Shown here: in pieces, positions 19,670-28,378 of the stretch
Numbering within the stretch: position 1 is the stretch's first letter
How the letters are laid out: every line of letters starts with the position of its first letter
Source: CAYZMS01 sp964479625
GTDB taxonomy: Bacteria > Bacteroidota > Bacteroidia > Chitinophagales > Saprospiraceae
Direction: 5' to 3'
NCBI GenBank assembly: GCA_964479625.1
Contig: CAYZMS010000011.1
Location: 1 to 64,000 of the forward strand
DNA: 64,000 nt
The notes under the pieces: model-generated
Database searches by the model: none
What the model was told of the DNA's origin: nothing
What the model saw: the letters and a program-made list of their open reading frames with translations, nothing else
Program-made: the position numbers and the translations under genes

Positions 19670-21307
19670 ATGAAAAGGTATCTGAAAATCAGCGGTATGG
19701 TTCTGGCAATTGCTCTTCTTGGAACCGCCGCCTCTGTAAGCCCAACCGCCAATCGGGAATTTGAGATCACCAAGAATCTGGAGATATATGGAAAACTCTA
19801 TCGGGAGTTAAATACCTACTACGTGGATGAACTCGACCCCGGTAAACTCATGCGCAATGGGCTGGAGGCTATGGTAGGATCCCTGGATCCTTTCACCAAC
19901 TATATTTCGGAAGCGGATATTGAAGGCTACCGGTTTGCCAGTGAAGGAAAATACAACGGGATCGGGGCTCAGAGTAAACTGATTAACGGGAAAGTTACTA
20001 TAACAGAGTTATACCAGGGGCAACCGGCAGATGAAGCAGGCCTAAAAGTCGGGGATCAGATACTGGAAGTTGATGGTCAAAATGTTTCCGGTAAATCTCC
20101 TGAGGAGTTGAATTTCCTCTTACAAGGTTTCCCGGGAACCGAAGTAGACCTGACTATCAACCGGCCCGGGCAAACGGAAGCCTTCGATCTTCAACTGACC
20201 AGAGGAGAGGTCAATGTCCCAAATGTCCCTCACAAAGATTTGCTGGACGAAGATATCGCCTACGCTTCCCTGACCACTTTTACCCGCCAGGCTGGTCGAA
20301 ATGTAGGGAACGCCCTGCGGGATATTCGAAAAGAAAACCCGGAGCTCAAAGGTATGATCCTGGACCTAAGGGGCAATGGGGGAGGCCTGCTTTCCGAAGC
20401 GGTCAATGTCTGCAACGTTTTTATCCCAAATGAGGAATTAGTGGTTACGACTAAGGGTAAGGTCAGGGAATGGGATCGTGCTTTTCGAACCAATGGACCT
20501 GCCATAGATCAGGAGATTCCTGTTGTGGTGTTGATCAATAAAAATTCTGCTTCTGCTTCGGAAATCGTCAGCGGAGTGATTCAGGATTACGACCGTGGTG
20601 TTTTAATCGGTCAGCGGTCCTATGGAAAAGGGCTGGTTCAAAATACCCGGGATATAGGCTATAATTCGAAATTGAAACTGACCACGGCAAAGTACTATAT
20701 TCCCAGTGGGCGCTGCATACAAAGCGTGGAATACGAGGATGGAGAACCAGTCGACATTCCCGATGACCGACGCACCGTTTTCAAAACGCGTAATGGCCGT
20801 CCCGTTCTGGATGGAGGGGGAGTTACTCCGGATATTCGCCTGGATCGAAACGATGACATTCCTGTCCTGGCTGCCTTGAATAGTAATGACTTGATTTTTG
20901 ACTTTGTTACAGAATACATGCTGGATCAACCCGTTCCGGAGGACGTTTTCGATATCCAATTCAATGCCTTCGATAGCTTTTTAGCATTTCTGGCCGATAA
21001 AGACCTGCGCTACGACACCCGCTCGGAGAAAATATTGCGTCAACTGGAATCAACTGCTAAAACAGAAGGGTATGATCTAAGCGGTAAGGTTGCTGAACTA
21101 AGAGCCAAGATCAAAGCGGAACAAAAAGAATTGATCCTTGCGAATAAGGAACTGATCATCGATCAGATCGAGAAGGAGATCGCGGGCAGATATTTCTACA
21201 GGAAAGGAGCCGTGCAAATGGGCTTGCGGAACGATCCTGAGGTGGAAGAAGCCATTAAAGTGTTGAAAGATGCCGACCGGTATCAGGCCATTCTCAGCGG
21301 GAAATAG
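19670..21307 (+). CDS. C-terminal processing protease, S41 family
   Basis: A protein of 545 residues with an N-terminal membrane or signal segment (about 5-25). A PDZ domain lies at about 85-165 (GIGAQSKL, GLKVGDQILEVDG). The S41 domain holds LDLRGNGGGLL and the catalytic Ser in NSASASEIVSGVIQD near residue 290, with Lys in GQRSYGKGLVQ. A charged helical tail follows. CtpA-type enzymes trim proteins in the periplasm. The long C-terminal helical extension is common in Bacteroidota. Confidence 0.9.
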   Translation: MKRYLKISGMVLAIALLGTAASVSPTANREFEITKNLEIYGKLYRELNTYYVDELDPGKLMRNGLEAMVGSLDPFTNYISEADIEGYRFASEGKYNGIGAQSKLINGKVTITELYQGQPADEAGLKVGDQILEVDGQNVSGKSPEELNFLLQGFPGTEVDLTINRPGQTEAFDLQLTRGEVNVPNVPHKDLLDEDIAYASLTTFTRQAGRNVGNALRDIRKENPELKGMILDLRGNGGGLLSEAVNVCNVFIPNEELVVTTKGKVREWDRAFRTNGPAIDQEIPVVVLINKNSASASEIVSGVIQDYDRGVLIGQRSYGKGLVQNTRDIGYNSKLKLTTAKYYIPSGRCIQSVEYEDGEPVDIPDDRRTVFKTRNGRPVLDGGGVTPDIRLDRNDDIPVLAALNSNDLIFDFVTEYMLDQPVPEDVFDIQFNAFDSFLAFLADKDLRYDTRSEKILRQLESTAKTEGYDLSGKVAELRAKIKAEQKELILANKELIIDQIEKEIAGRYFYRKGAVQMGLRNDPEVEEAIKVLKDADRYQAILSGK

Positions 21308-21336
21308 AGGTGACCAAGGCTTTAGAGAAAAAAACC

Positions 21337-21354
21337 GAAAAGTAGTAACTTTTC
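21337..21354 (+). terminator. Weak hairpin after the S41 protease gene
   Basis: GAAAAGT and ACTTTTC pair around an AGTA loop. The stem is AT-rich and has no U tract, so a terminator role is uncertain. Confidence 0.3.
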
Positions 21355-21370
21355 TGGAAGTTTAGGCTTT

Positions 21371-21914
21371 ATGAGCAAGATCCAGTTATATATCGCTGCA
21401 TCTTTGGACGGTTACATTGCCCGACCCGATGATTCGATCGACTGGTTGAAAAATCCGCCCGATCTAGATAAATCGGATTATGGTTATGCTGATTTTTATT
21501 CCGCAGTGGATGTAGTGGTAATGGGCCGCCTGACCTATGAGATCATCCTGGGATTTGATGTAAAATGGCCCTATCCGGATTGTACTGCCTTCGTATTAAC
21601 CCAACAAGCGGAATATAAGGCTCGGATGAAAGAAACCAAGATCCTTAAAAATCTGTATGAAGATGGCTCAAGGACCATCAAAGCGCATTCTGAAAAAAAA
21701 TATCTGGTTGGTCGGGGGCGGACAGGTGATAAAAGCTTTCCTGGACATTAATGCGGTAGATGAGATCATCCTGACCATCATGCCCGTCTTGCTTGGAGAT
21801 GGGATTCCTTTATTCCCTACTCTTTCGAAAGAAATTCCCCTTCAACTTATTCACTCGGAGACTTTTTCGAACGGGGTGGTGATTTTAACCTATCAGAGAC
21901 TTGTAACTCATTAG
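21371..21914 (+). pseudogene. DHFR/RibD C-terminal domain protein, frameshifted at an A8 run
   Basis: The first 107 codons (MSKIQLYIAASLDGYIARPD, VVMGRLTYE) match the RibD C-terminal/dihydrofolate reductase-like family. After the run of eight A at 21693-21700 the frame continues for 14 unrelated residues to a stop at 21751. The correct continuation (NIWLVGGGQVIKAFLD, LLGDGIPLF) lies in the +1 frame and ends at 21914. Seven A instead of eight would restore a single protein of about 180 residues. It is either a mutation, a sequencing or assembly error in a homopolymer, or a site rescued by polymerase slippage. If functional it would be an NADPH-dependent reductase of unknown substrate. Confidence 0.8.
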
Positions 21915-22034
21915 TCCATTGAGTTTAAATCAGGATACCTGAATTACAGTGCAATATGATTTAGGTATTTCATTGAAAATCAAATATTTAGACCCGTAGT
22001 AGGATAAGAGAGGCGCCTTTTCGATCCCTTTCCC

Positions 22035-22042
22035 TATCTTTG
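22035..22042 (+). promoter_or_regulatory. -7 box TATCTTTG for the glycosyltransferase gene
   Basis: A perfect TAnnTTTG, 21 bp before the ATG at 22064. I see no TTG at the usual distance upstream, so only half of the promoter is supported. Confidence 0.5.
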
Positions 22043-22063
22043 CGCCCAAATTATTGGCGAGGT

Positions 22064-22834
22064 ATGTACAAAGGAAAAAAAGTAGTCGTGGTGATGCCGG
22101 CTTACAATGCTGCTCAAACCCTTGAGAAGACCTACCGGGAGATCCCTGATGATATTGTAGATGAGATTGTTCTTTGTGATGATGCCAGCAAGGACGACAC
22201 TCTTCGGGTAGCCGAGCAAATAGGTATTAAGCACGTGATCATTCATGAACAAAATAAGGGCTACGGCGGCAATCAAAAGTCCCTGTATAATAAAGCATTG
22301 GAACTGGGAGGCGACATTGTGATCATGTTACATCCCGATTATCAATATACGCCCAAGCTCATTCCCTCTATGGTCAATATCATAGGAGAGGAGCTTTTCC
22401 CGGTGGTCCTGGGCTCCCGTATCCTGGGAAAAGGGGCTCTTGATGGGGGGATGCCCATATACAAATACATAGCCAATCGCTTTTTGACCTTTACGCAGAA
22501 CCTGCTGGTTAACTACAAGCTTTCCGAATACCATACGGGGTACCGGGCCTTTAATCGCGAAGTACTGGAGACCATAAACTACCAGGAAAATTCCGACGAC
22601 TTTGTATTCGACAATCAAATGCTTTCACAGATCATTTACCACAAATTTGACATTGCAGAGGTAACCTGCCCTACCAAATATTTCAAGGAAGCTTCTTCGA
22701 TCAATTTTAAACGAAGCATGCGTTACGGCTTTGGAGTGTTGGGGGTTTCCTTTCAGCACTTTTTACAGCGGATGGGACTGGCTAGCTTTAATCTGTACAA
22801 AAAACAAGCCGCTCAAACCACTATTCATGCCTGA
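22064..22834 (+). CDS. Family 2 glycosyltransferase
   Basis: A protein of 256 residues from the ATG at 22064. It opens VVVVMPAYNA, with LCDDASKDDT near residue 38 and HPDYQY near 92, the usual nucleotide-sugar and metal-binding parts of the GT-A fold. There is no C-terminal membrane domain, unlike DPM1-type enzymes with extra helices. The relatives I know use activated sugars for cell-surface glycans, but the substrate here is not visible. Its stop overlaps the start of the TIGR02757 gene by 8 bp. Confidence 0.88.
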   Translation: MYKGKKVVVVMPAYNAAQTLEKTYREIPDDIVDEIVLCDDASKDDTLRVAEQIGIKHVIIHEQNKGYGGNQKSLYNKALELGGDIVIMLHPDYQYTPKLIPSMVNIIGEELFPVVLGSRILGKGALDGGMPIYKYIANRFLTFTQNLLVNYKLSEYHTGYRAFNREVLETINYQENSDDFVFDNQMLSQIIYHKFDIAEVTCPTKYFKEASSINFKRSMRYGFGVLGVSFQHFLQRMGLASFNLYKKQAAQTTIHA

Positions 22835-23591
22835 AGCTCTGGCCGATCTGCTCAACGCGGCAGTGGAGCGCTTTAACCAACCGGCTTTTATTGAGAAAGA
22901 CCCGATCAGTATTCCTCATCAGTTTGATCAACTGCAAGACCGGGAGATCATGGGGTTCTGGACGGCCACCTTCGCCTGGGGTCAGCGCGTCACGATTATC
23001 AATAAGGCGAAAGAACTGATCGAATTGATGGACGGCGCACCCTATGATTTCATCCAAAACCACCAGGAAGTTGATCGTAAGCGTTTCCTGGGTTTCAAAC
23101 ACCGAACCTTTCAGGCGACAGATACCCTTTATTTTCTCGAATTCTTGCAATGGTATTACAGGGAACAGGACAGCCTGGAAGATGCTTTTGCCCGCTTTCT
23201 GAGACCGGATGATCCGGATGTAGGCCCCGCCTTGAAAGGCTTCCACAAGTTATTTTTTTCCCTTCCCGATGCCCCCCAGCGCACTCGCAAACATGTAGCT
23301 ACTCCGGTCCGTAAATCTACGTGTAAACGCCTTAATATGTTCCTGCGTTGGATGGTACGCTCGGATGATTGCGGCGTAGACTTCGGCCACTGGAAACACA
23401 TCCGGCCCAGCCAGTTACTGTTGCCACTGGATGTACATGTCGATCGCGTAGCCCGTGACCTGGGGCTGCTCACCCGTAAGCAAACCGACTGGCAAACAGT
23501 GCTGGAGCTTACCGAAACCATGCGGCAACTCGACTCAGAAGACCCGGTAAAGTATGATTTTGCCTTGTTTGGGCTTGGGGTACTACAGTAG
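22827..23591 (+). CDS. TIGR02757 (DUF2400) family protein
   Basis: A protein of 254 residues from the ATG at 22827, which overlaps the glycosyltransferase end. The HQFDQLQDREIMGFWTATFAWG segment, the KHRTFQATDTLYFLEFLQ segment and the MFLRWMVR, HPSQLLLPLDVHVDR-like region mark the family, which occurs in Bacteroidota and other phyla. The later part recalls the helix-hairpin-helix of DNA glycosylases (W-V-R followed by a P-L-D-H-V-like segment), but activity is not established. It is convergent with the oxoprolinase gene, 13 bp apart. Confidence 0.85.
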   Translation: MPEALADLLNAAVERFNQPAFIEKDPISIPHQFDQLQDREIMGFWTATFAWGQRVTIINKAKELIELMDGAPYDFIQNHQEVDRKRFLGFKHRTFQATDTLYFLEFLQWYYREQDSLEDAFARFLRPDDPDVGPALKGFHKLFFSLPDAPQRTRKHVATPVRKSTCKRLNMFLRWMVRSDDCGVDFGHWKHIRPSQLLLPLDVHVDRVARDLGLLTRKQTDWQTVLELTETMRQLDSEDPVKYDFALFGLGVLQ

Positions 23592-23604
23592 GGCCGGGAG
23601 GTTT

Positions 23605-26600
23605 CTAATGTCCATACCCTCCCCCACCTGGTGTTTCAATGATAATGCGGTCCCCCTTTGCGGCGGTAAAGTGCGAGATGCCCTCCAGCTTCTTTGTGGT
23701 GCCCTCCATTGACATGAGGATTTGTCGGCCAGTGGCACCGGGCTCGCCCCCCTGAAGCCCGTAAGGAGCTACTTTGCGGTGCTGGCTAAGCAGGGTGACA
23801 TCCAATATTTCCAGAAATTCCAGCTCCCGGCGGATGCCATGTCCCCCCGGAAAATCTCCCCTGCCGCCAGAACCGTGCCGGATGCCAAACTGGTGTAAGC
23901 GCACGGGGTAGCGCCATTCCAGGATCTCGGGATCAGTCAGGCGGGTGTTGGTCATGTGCTGGTGTACTGCAGAGCGACCGGCAAAACCAGGCCCTGCACC
24001 CGCCCCTCCGCCGATCGTCTCGTAATAACCAAAGTGTTGGTTGCCGAAAAGGAAATTATTCATGGTGCCCTGGCTGCAGGCCGCCAGCCCTAGGGCTTTG
24101 AGCAGGGTGTCGACCAGGCGTTGGCTCACCTCCGTATTACCACCCACCACCGCTGGGCAGGCAGCCGGTTCATCCGAAAAAGGGGGACGCAGAAAACTGT
24201 TCGGTAGCTGGATATTTACCAATCGCAGCAGGCCTTCGTTAAGAGGAATGGGTTGGTCGCAAAGCAGGCGAAGTACGTACAGTACGGCACTGTATACGAT
24301 CGAAAGATTGGCATTCAGGTTGCCGGGGTGAGGAGGGGACGTACCTTCGAAATTAAAATCAAGGCCCGTTTTCCCTACCTCGATGCGGACCTGGATGAGA
24401 TGGCCATCATCCAGGGATTCCACTGCAGAGAAGCTAGACCCCTTCAAGGGCTGCAAGACATTTTGAAGTACCGATGCGGTATAGTCCTGGAGACGATCCA
24501 TATAGTAATGCACCTGTTCGGAGCCGAACCTGGAACAAAGTGCCCTCAAACCACGCTCCCCGGACAGCAAAGAAGCCAGAGCAGCTTCTACATCAGCCAG
24601 ATTTTCGGATACGGCTCGACTTGGATAGGGGCCTGTGCGCAGCAGCTCTTCAAATTGTTCCCACCTTGCCTGACCGGCTTTGACCAGATAAGAGGGAGCA
24701 ATGCAAACCCCTTCTTCCTCGAGAGAATGAGCGTCCGGGGGCATGGAGCCTGGCCGGGTGCCACCGATTTCTGCATGATGGGCCCGGTTGATGACATAAC
24801 CCAGAAGCCGTTGTTTTGTATCAAAGACACCGCTAAGCAAGCTCACATCCGGTAGATGTGATCCGCCGTATTTGGGGTGGTTGGTGATCAATACGTCGCC
24901 CGGGCCAATGGGCAGTTTTTCGAGCAAAAGCCTTGCACAAACGCCCAGGCTCCCCAGGTGTACCGGGATGTGTGGCGCATTGACCAGCAACTCTGCCCGG
25001 GGGTTGAGTAAGGCGCAGGAAAAATCGAGCCGTTCCCGGACATTGATGGAAAAGGCGGTGCGTTGTAGTTGAGCACCCATTTCATCCGCGATGGCCCGGA
25101 AGCGGTTGGTGAACAATTCCAGTGCAATGGCCTCTCCCTGTTTTTCTTTTTTCGATGAAACTGGTTCTTTCTTGCGTTCAAGGAACAGGTTACCGGCTTG
25201 CTGTACTTCCATTCTCCAGCCGGGGGCGATCCAGCCGGTGGCCTGAGCCCCGGCAATAACTATCGGTCCCTGCAGGATGGTGCCTTCCTGAAGCGCCTCC
25301 CAAACAAGGGCTACGGGAGCATTGCCTTCGAAAAGCGACCCGGGTTCTTTTGCGCGCAAATCCACTAAGGAAGTGGGAGCAGTTGCTGCCTGGACGCGCA
25401 AGCGCTCCACTTCTATGACCCTTCCCCTGGGGTAATGCCCAAAAAGGCTTTCGTATTTTTCCCGAAAAAGGTGCTCCAGGTACTGAGGTTGGTAGGGTAC
25501 GTCCAGGCTACTCTCCTGCCCCCGGAAGCGCAGGTAGATCGTTTGGCTTTCGATCACCCCGGGTGTCGGAAGTGTTTTTAGTGCCTCCTTTGCCAGCGCC
25601 TCTACCCAGGAAGATAATCGCTCCCCGATCTCCTTTAGGGGCTGCAGGATAGTCCGTTCAGCAGATCGGCTTATTTGCGCCTGTCCGATCCCGTAGGCGC
25701 TTAACAAGCCGGCGTCTCGTGGTAACAGGATTTTACGGATGTTCAACAGTTCGGCAATACGACAGCAATGCAAGCCTCCGGCTCCCCCAAAGGCGACCAA
25801 GGTATAATTTGAGGGGTCAACCCCCTTTGCTACCGAAATTTTTCGAATGGCATCGGCCATTTTTTCGTCGGCGATCTGTTCGAAGCCCCGAAGTAATTCC
25901 CGTTCTGAGTAGTGCCGGCCGTATTGATCTTCGATGGTGGCTTTAAGATCGGCAAGGGCTTTTTGCGCAGGGCCCTTGTCAATGGGAATGCTCAGTACTT
26001 CTGGCTGGAGTTTGCCCAAAAGCAGATTAACGTCAGTAAGGGTCAGCGGGCCACCTTGCCCATAGCAGGCAGGCCCTGGCCTGGCCCCGGCACTTTTTGG
26101 CCCCACGCGCAGGCGAGCGCCGTCGAACCAGCAAACAGAACCCCCTCCGGCTGCAACCGTTTCGATAGCAAGGGTAGGGCTAAGGAGTTCTACTCCATCT
26201 ATTTCCGTGACCAGGTCCAGGTCAAACTGGCCGTCGTAGTGGGCTGTATCGGTGGAAGTGCCGCCCATATCCAGGGTAAGAATGCGTTCGGACCCCAGTT
26301 GCTGACCCATCCGGGCAGCTCCTACGATACCCCCTGCAGGCCCGCTGAGTAGACTGTCCTTGGGGCGGAAGCTTGCTGCAGGTAACAAGCCGCCCTGGCT
26401 ACTCATGACCAGCAGAGAGGATGCCGGATGGTCAAGGACCTTTTGAATTTGTTGCAGATAAATATTCAAGACGGGTTGTAAATAGGCGTTAACCACAGCC
26501 GTACGCGCACGAGGAAGCAGTTTGATAGCAGTACTCAATTCGGAGGAAACGGATACAGTGGAGAACCCGTTCGAACGCAGGTATTCGGCAAGCAATTGTT

Positions 26601-27339
26601 CATGTACAGGGTTTCTATAGGCATGCATTAGAGCAATCGCCACGGATTCGATCTCCTTTTCTTTTAAGTTTTCCAACAATTGGGGAAAGCATTTGGGATC
26701 CAAAGGATGCAGCACTGTACCATCGGCTGCGAGACGTTCATCCAGTTCGAAAACGGATTCATAAAGCAAGCGGGGCTCGGGGATGTTGAGTTGGAAGAGG
26801 TTAGGGCGTTGTTGATTCCCGATATAAAGCAGATCTCCAAAGCCTTTGGTGATCAGCAGGGCCACTCGAGCACCCTTGCGCTCAAGCAGGGCATTAGTGC
26901 CCCGGGTGGTACCCAGGCGCATGTATATAGGAGGAAAACTTGTTGTCAAGGGGGTTTGTGTGGCGATGCGGGCGGCCAGAATAGGAGCTTCTTCCCCAGC
27001 GGAGATAGAAAACCCCTGTGGAAAACTGACCTTCAGAGGACGGTCCAGTGTGATCGTATTCGAGACCGGGTCCAGATGTTTGACCAGGAGTGGTTGATCC
27101 CTTTGGGAAATTCGAAAGGAATAGCCCTCAAAAATGGGGGCAGTAAGAGGCCATTGGTGGGCGATTCGAAAGGAATTTTTCGTTAGTGGTTCCAATAGCC
27201 TTCCTCTCAGTTCTCCACTGCTTAAAACTTTTAATCGAAGCCAATCGTTGGCATGAGGTGCTTGGGCGATACAATCCGTGAAGGTGCCTCCGGTGTCCAC
27301 CCAAATGGACCATTTCGGGTTTATGGTTTCTACAGCCAT
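23605..27339 (-). CDS. Fused hydantoinase/5-oxoprolinase (HyuA-HyuB)
   Basis: A protein of 1244 residues that joins both halves of the family. Residues about 10-215 are the HyuA N-terminal part (WVDTGGTFTDCIA), about 220-510 the HyuA ATPase-like core (LDMGGTSTDTA, GAGGLHCC), and about 735-1240 HyuB (NRFRAIADEMGAQLQRTAFS, NHPKYGGSHLPD, GGNTEVSQR). It resembles the eukaryotic-type ATP-dependent 5-oxoprolinase, which opens 5-oxoproline to glutamate. Bacterial members can also act on hydantoins or N-methylhydantoin, so the substrate is not certain. It is divergent from the TPR gene, with 36 bp between the starts. Confidence 0.88.
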   Translation of the reverse strand: MAVETINPKWSIWVDTGGTFTDCIAQAPHANDWLRLKVLSSGELRGRLLEPLTKNSFRIAHQWPLTAPIFEGYSFRISQRDQPLLVKHLDPVSNTITLDRPLKVSFPQGFSISAGEEAPILAARIATQTPLTTSFPPIYMRLGTTRGTNALLERKGARVALLITKGFGDLLYIGNQQRPNLFQLNIPEPRLLYESVFELDERLAADGTVLHPLDPKCFPQLLENLKEKEIESVAIALMHAYRNPVHEQLLAEYLRSNGFSTVSVSSELSTAIKLLPRARTAVVNAYLQPVLNIYLQQIQKVLDHPASSLLVMSSQGGLLPAASFRPKDSLLSGPAGGIVGAARMGQQLGSERILTLDMGGTSTDTAHYDGQFDLDLVTEIDGVELLSPTLAIETVAAGGGSVCWFDGARLRVGPKSAGARPGPACYGQGGPLTLTDVNLLLGKLQPEVLSIPIDKGPAQKALADLKATIEDQYGRHYSERELLRGFEQIADEKMADAIRKISVAKGVDPSNYTLVAFGGAGGLHCCRIAELLNIRKILLPRDAGLLSAYGIGQAQISRSAERTILQPLKEIGERLSSWVEALAKEALKTLPTPGVIESQTIYLRFRGQESSLDVPYQPQYLEHLFREKYESLFGHYPRGRVIEVERLRVQAATAPTSLVDLRAKEPGSLFEGNAPVALVWEALQEGTILQGPIVIAGAQATGWIAPGWRMEVQQAGNLFLERKKEPVSSKKEKQGEAIALELFTNRFRAIADEMGAQLQRTAFSINVRERLDFSCALLNPRAELLVNAPHIPVHLGSLGVCARLLLEKLPIGPGDVLITNHPKYGGSHLPDVSLLSGVFDTKQRLLGYVINRAHHAEIGGTRPGSMPPDAHSLEEEGVCIAPSYLVKAGQARWEQFEELLRTGPYPSRAVSENLADVEAALASLLSGERGLRALCSRFGSEQVHYYMDRLQDYTASVLQNVLQPLKGSSFSAVESLDDGHLIQVRIEVGKTGLDFNFEGTSPPHPGNLNANLSIVYSAVLYVLRLLCDQPIPLNEGLLRLVNIQLPNSFLRPPFSDEPAACPAVVGGNTEVSQRLVDTLLKALGLAACSQGTMNNFLFGNQHFGYYETIGGGAGAGPGFAGRSAVHQHMTNTRLTDPEILEWRYPVRLHQFGIRHGSGGRGDFPGGHGIRRELEFLEILDVTLLSQHRKVAPYGLQGGEPGATGRQILMSMEGTTKKLEGISHFTAAKGDRIIIETPGGGGYGH

Positions 27340-27361
27340 TTACAATGCAATCGGTAATGGT

Positions 27362-27369
27362 TATCTTTG
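27362..27369 (+). promoter_or_regulatory. -7 box TATCTTTG, possible leaderless TPR transcript
   Basis: A perfect TAnnTTTG ending 6 bp before the ATG at 27376. At this distance the transcript would begin at or within a few bases of the start codon. No TTG is visible at the -33 position. Confidence 0.45.
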
Positions 27370-27375
27370 ATCAGT

Positions 27376-28221
27376 ATGCTACCACAAGAACGCAACATAC
27401 AGGAATTATTCGAAACGGCAACCGTATACGCCCGTGCGGGTGATGTGTATAATGCCGTAAAATTATTTAAACGCCTGGTCAGGTTGGCTCCTGAATGGTT
27501 GCCACCCTATCTCCAATTAGCCCGCATCTACAAAGACCGAAAGGAATGGAAGGCCGTTCATCACTACAATAAAAAAGCAGTAGCCCTGGATCCAAGTTTA
27601 AAGGATGCCTGGTGGGACCTGGGCATTGCCGCAATAGCGACCAATAAGCTCCGCCTGGCGCGTACCATTTGGCAAAAATTTGGTTTGGAAAGCGGGCAAT
27701 ATCCACAATTGGTTTCCATACGGCTGCGGCATAGCGGACTGGATGAAATGGTGTGGGCACAGCAACTCGATCCCGCAAGGGCGATCATCGGTAGTATTCC
27801 CCATCCGGGCTCCGGCCGGAACTACCAGGATATTATCCTGATCAGTCGGGAATTAAGCGGATATAATGTTGCCGGAGAAAGGCGCTACCCCGTTTACGAC
27901 CAATTAGACTTGTATAAACGATCGACCTTTCAAACATTCTCCTGTTTTTTATACGAAGCCAATGAGCAGGCCCTGGAGCAGTTGGCTCAGCTCTGTAAAA
28001 AATATAAGCTCGGTTTTGAAGTTTGGTCGAATGCCACCCGAAATATGGCCGGAAAAAAGACGCTTCCGGAGTATTATGGTCAAAAAATGCTGCCCGAGCC
28101 TGAAGATACAGGTATTCAGGTCGCACTGGCCGCCCGTCGGCAGGAGCAGGCAGAGTACATCCTTTCCGCCTGGTGCGTTATTTCGCTGGCTTCCCATTCT
28201 GACCTAATTGCGCATACCTAG
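27376..28221 (+). CDS. TPR protein with a C-terminal domain of unknown function
   Basis: A protein of 281 residues. Residues about 5-115 form about three tetratricopeptide repeats (AGDVYNAVKLFKRLVRLAP; KAVALDPSLKDAWWDLGIAA), a protein-binding scaffold. Residues about 140-280 look like a separate compact alpha/beta domain that I do not recognise. No signal peptide is present, so it is probably cytoplasmic. The ATG at 27376 is used; the frame extends 3 codons further to a TTG. It is followed by the thrS promoter region. Confidence 0.75.
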   Translation: MLPQERNIQELFETATVYARAGDVYNAVKLFKRLVRLAPEWLPPYLQLARIYKDRKEWKAVHHYNKKAVALDPSLKDAWWDLGIAAIATNKLRLARTIWQKFGLESGQYPQLVSIRLRHSGLDEMVWAQQLDPARAIIGSIPHPGSGRNYQDIILISRELSGYNVAGERRYPVYDQLDLYKRSTFQTFSCFLYEANEQALEQLAQLCKKYKLGFEVWSNATRNMAGKKTLPEYYGQKMLPEPEDTGIQVALAARRQEQAEYILSAWCVISLASHSDLIAHT

Positions 28222-28266
28222 TGTATAGCTTTTGGAAACTAGTACGTCGGCGGGCAGGTAATCATA

Positions 28267-28289
28267 CCTCTTTTACCGAGGGGTTTTTT
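28267..28289 (+). terminator. Weak terminator after the TPR gene
   Basis: A 4-bp CCTC/GAGG stem with a TTTTACC loop is followed after two G by six T. The U tract is good but the stem is short. Confidence 0.4.
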
Positions 28290-28306
28290 ATTCCGGCCGT
28301 TTTCGG

Positions 28307-28314
28307 TAATTTTG
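28307..28314 (+). promoter_or_regulatory. -7 box TAATTTTG for thrS
   Basis: A perfect TAnnTTTG, 64 bp before the thrS ATG. The -33 TTG is not clear. The leader contains a small TACC/GGTA hairpin near 28351-28362 but no threonine-rich leader peptide. Confidence 0.45.
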
Positions 28315-28378
28315 TGTGCTCAATCAGGAACCATTTTTTCGAATAAAGGGTACCGTTTGGTAAAAGTATTACATTGAA

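Noticed and set aside
24253..24855. A 200-codon frame antisense to the oxoprolinase gene
   Set aside because: It lies wholly inside a well-supported gene on the other strand and shows no domain or promoter. Long shadow frames are common at this GC content.
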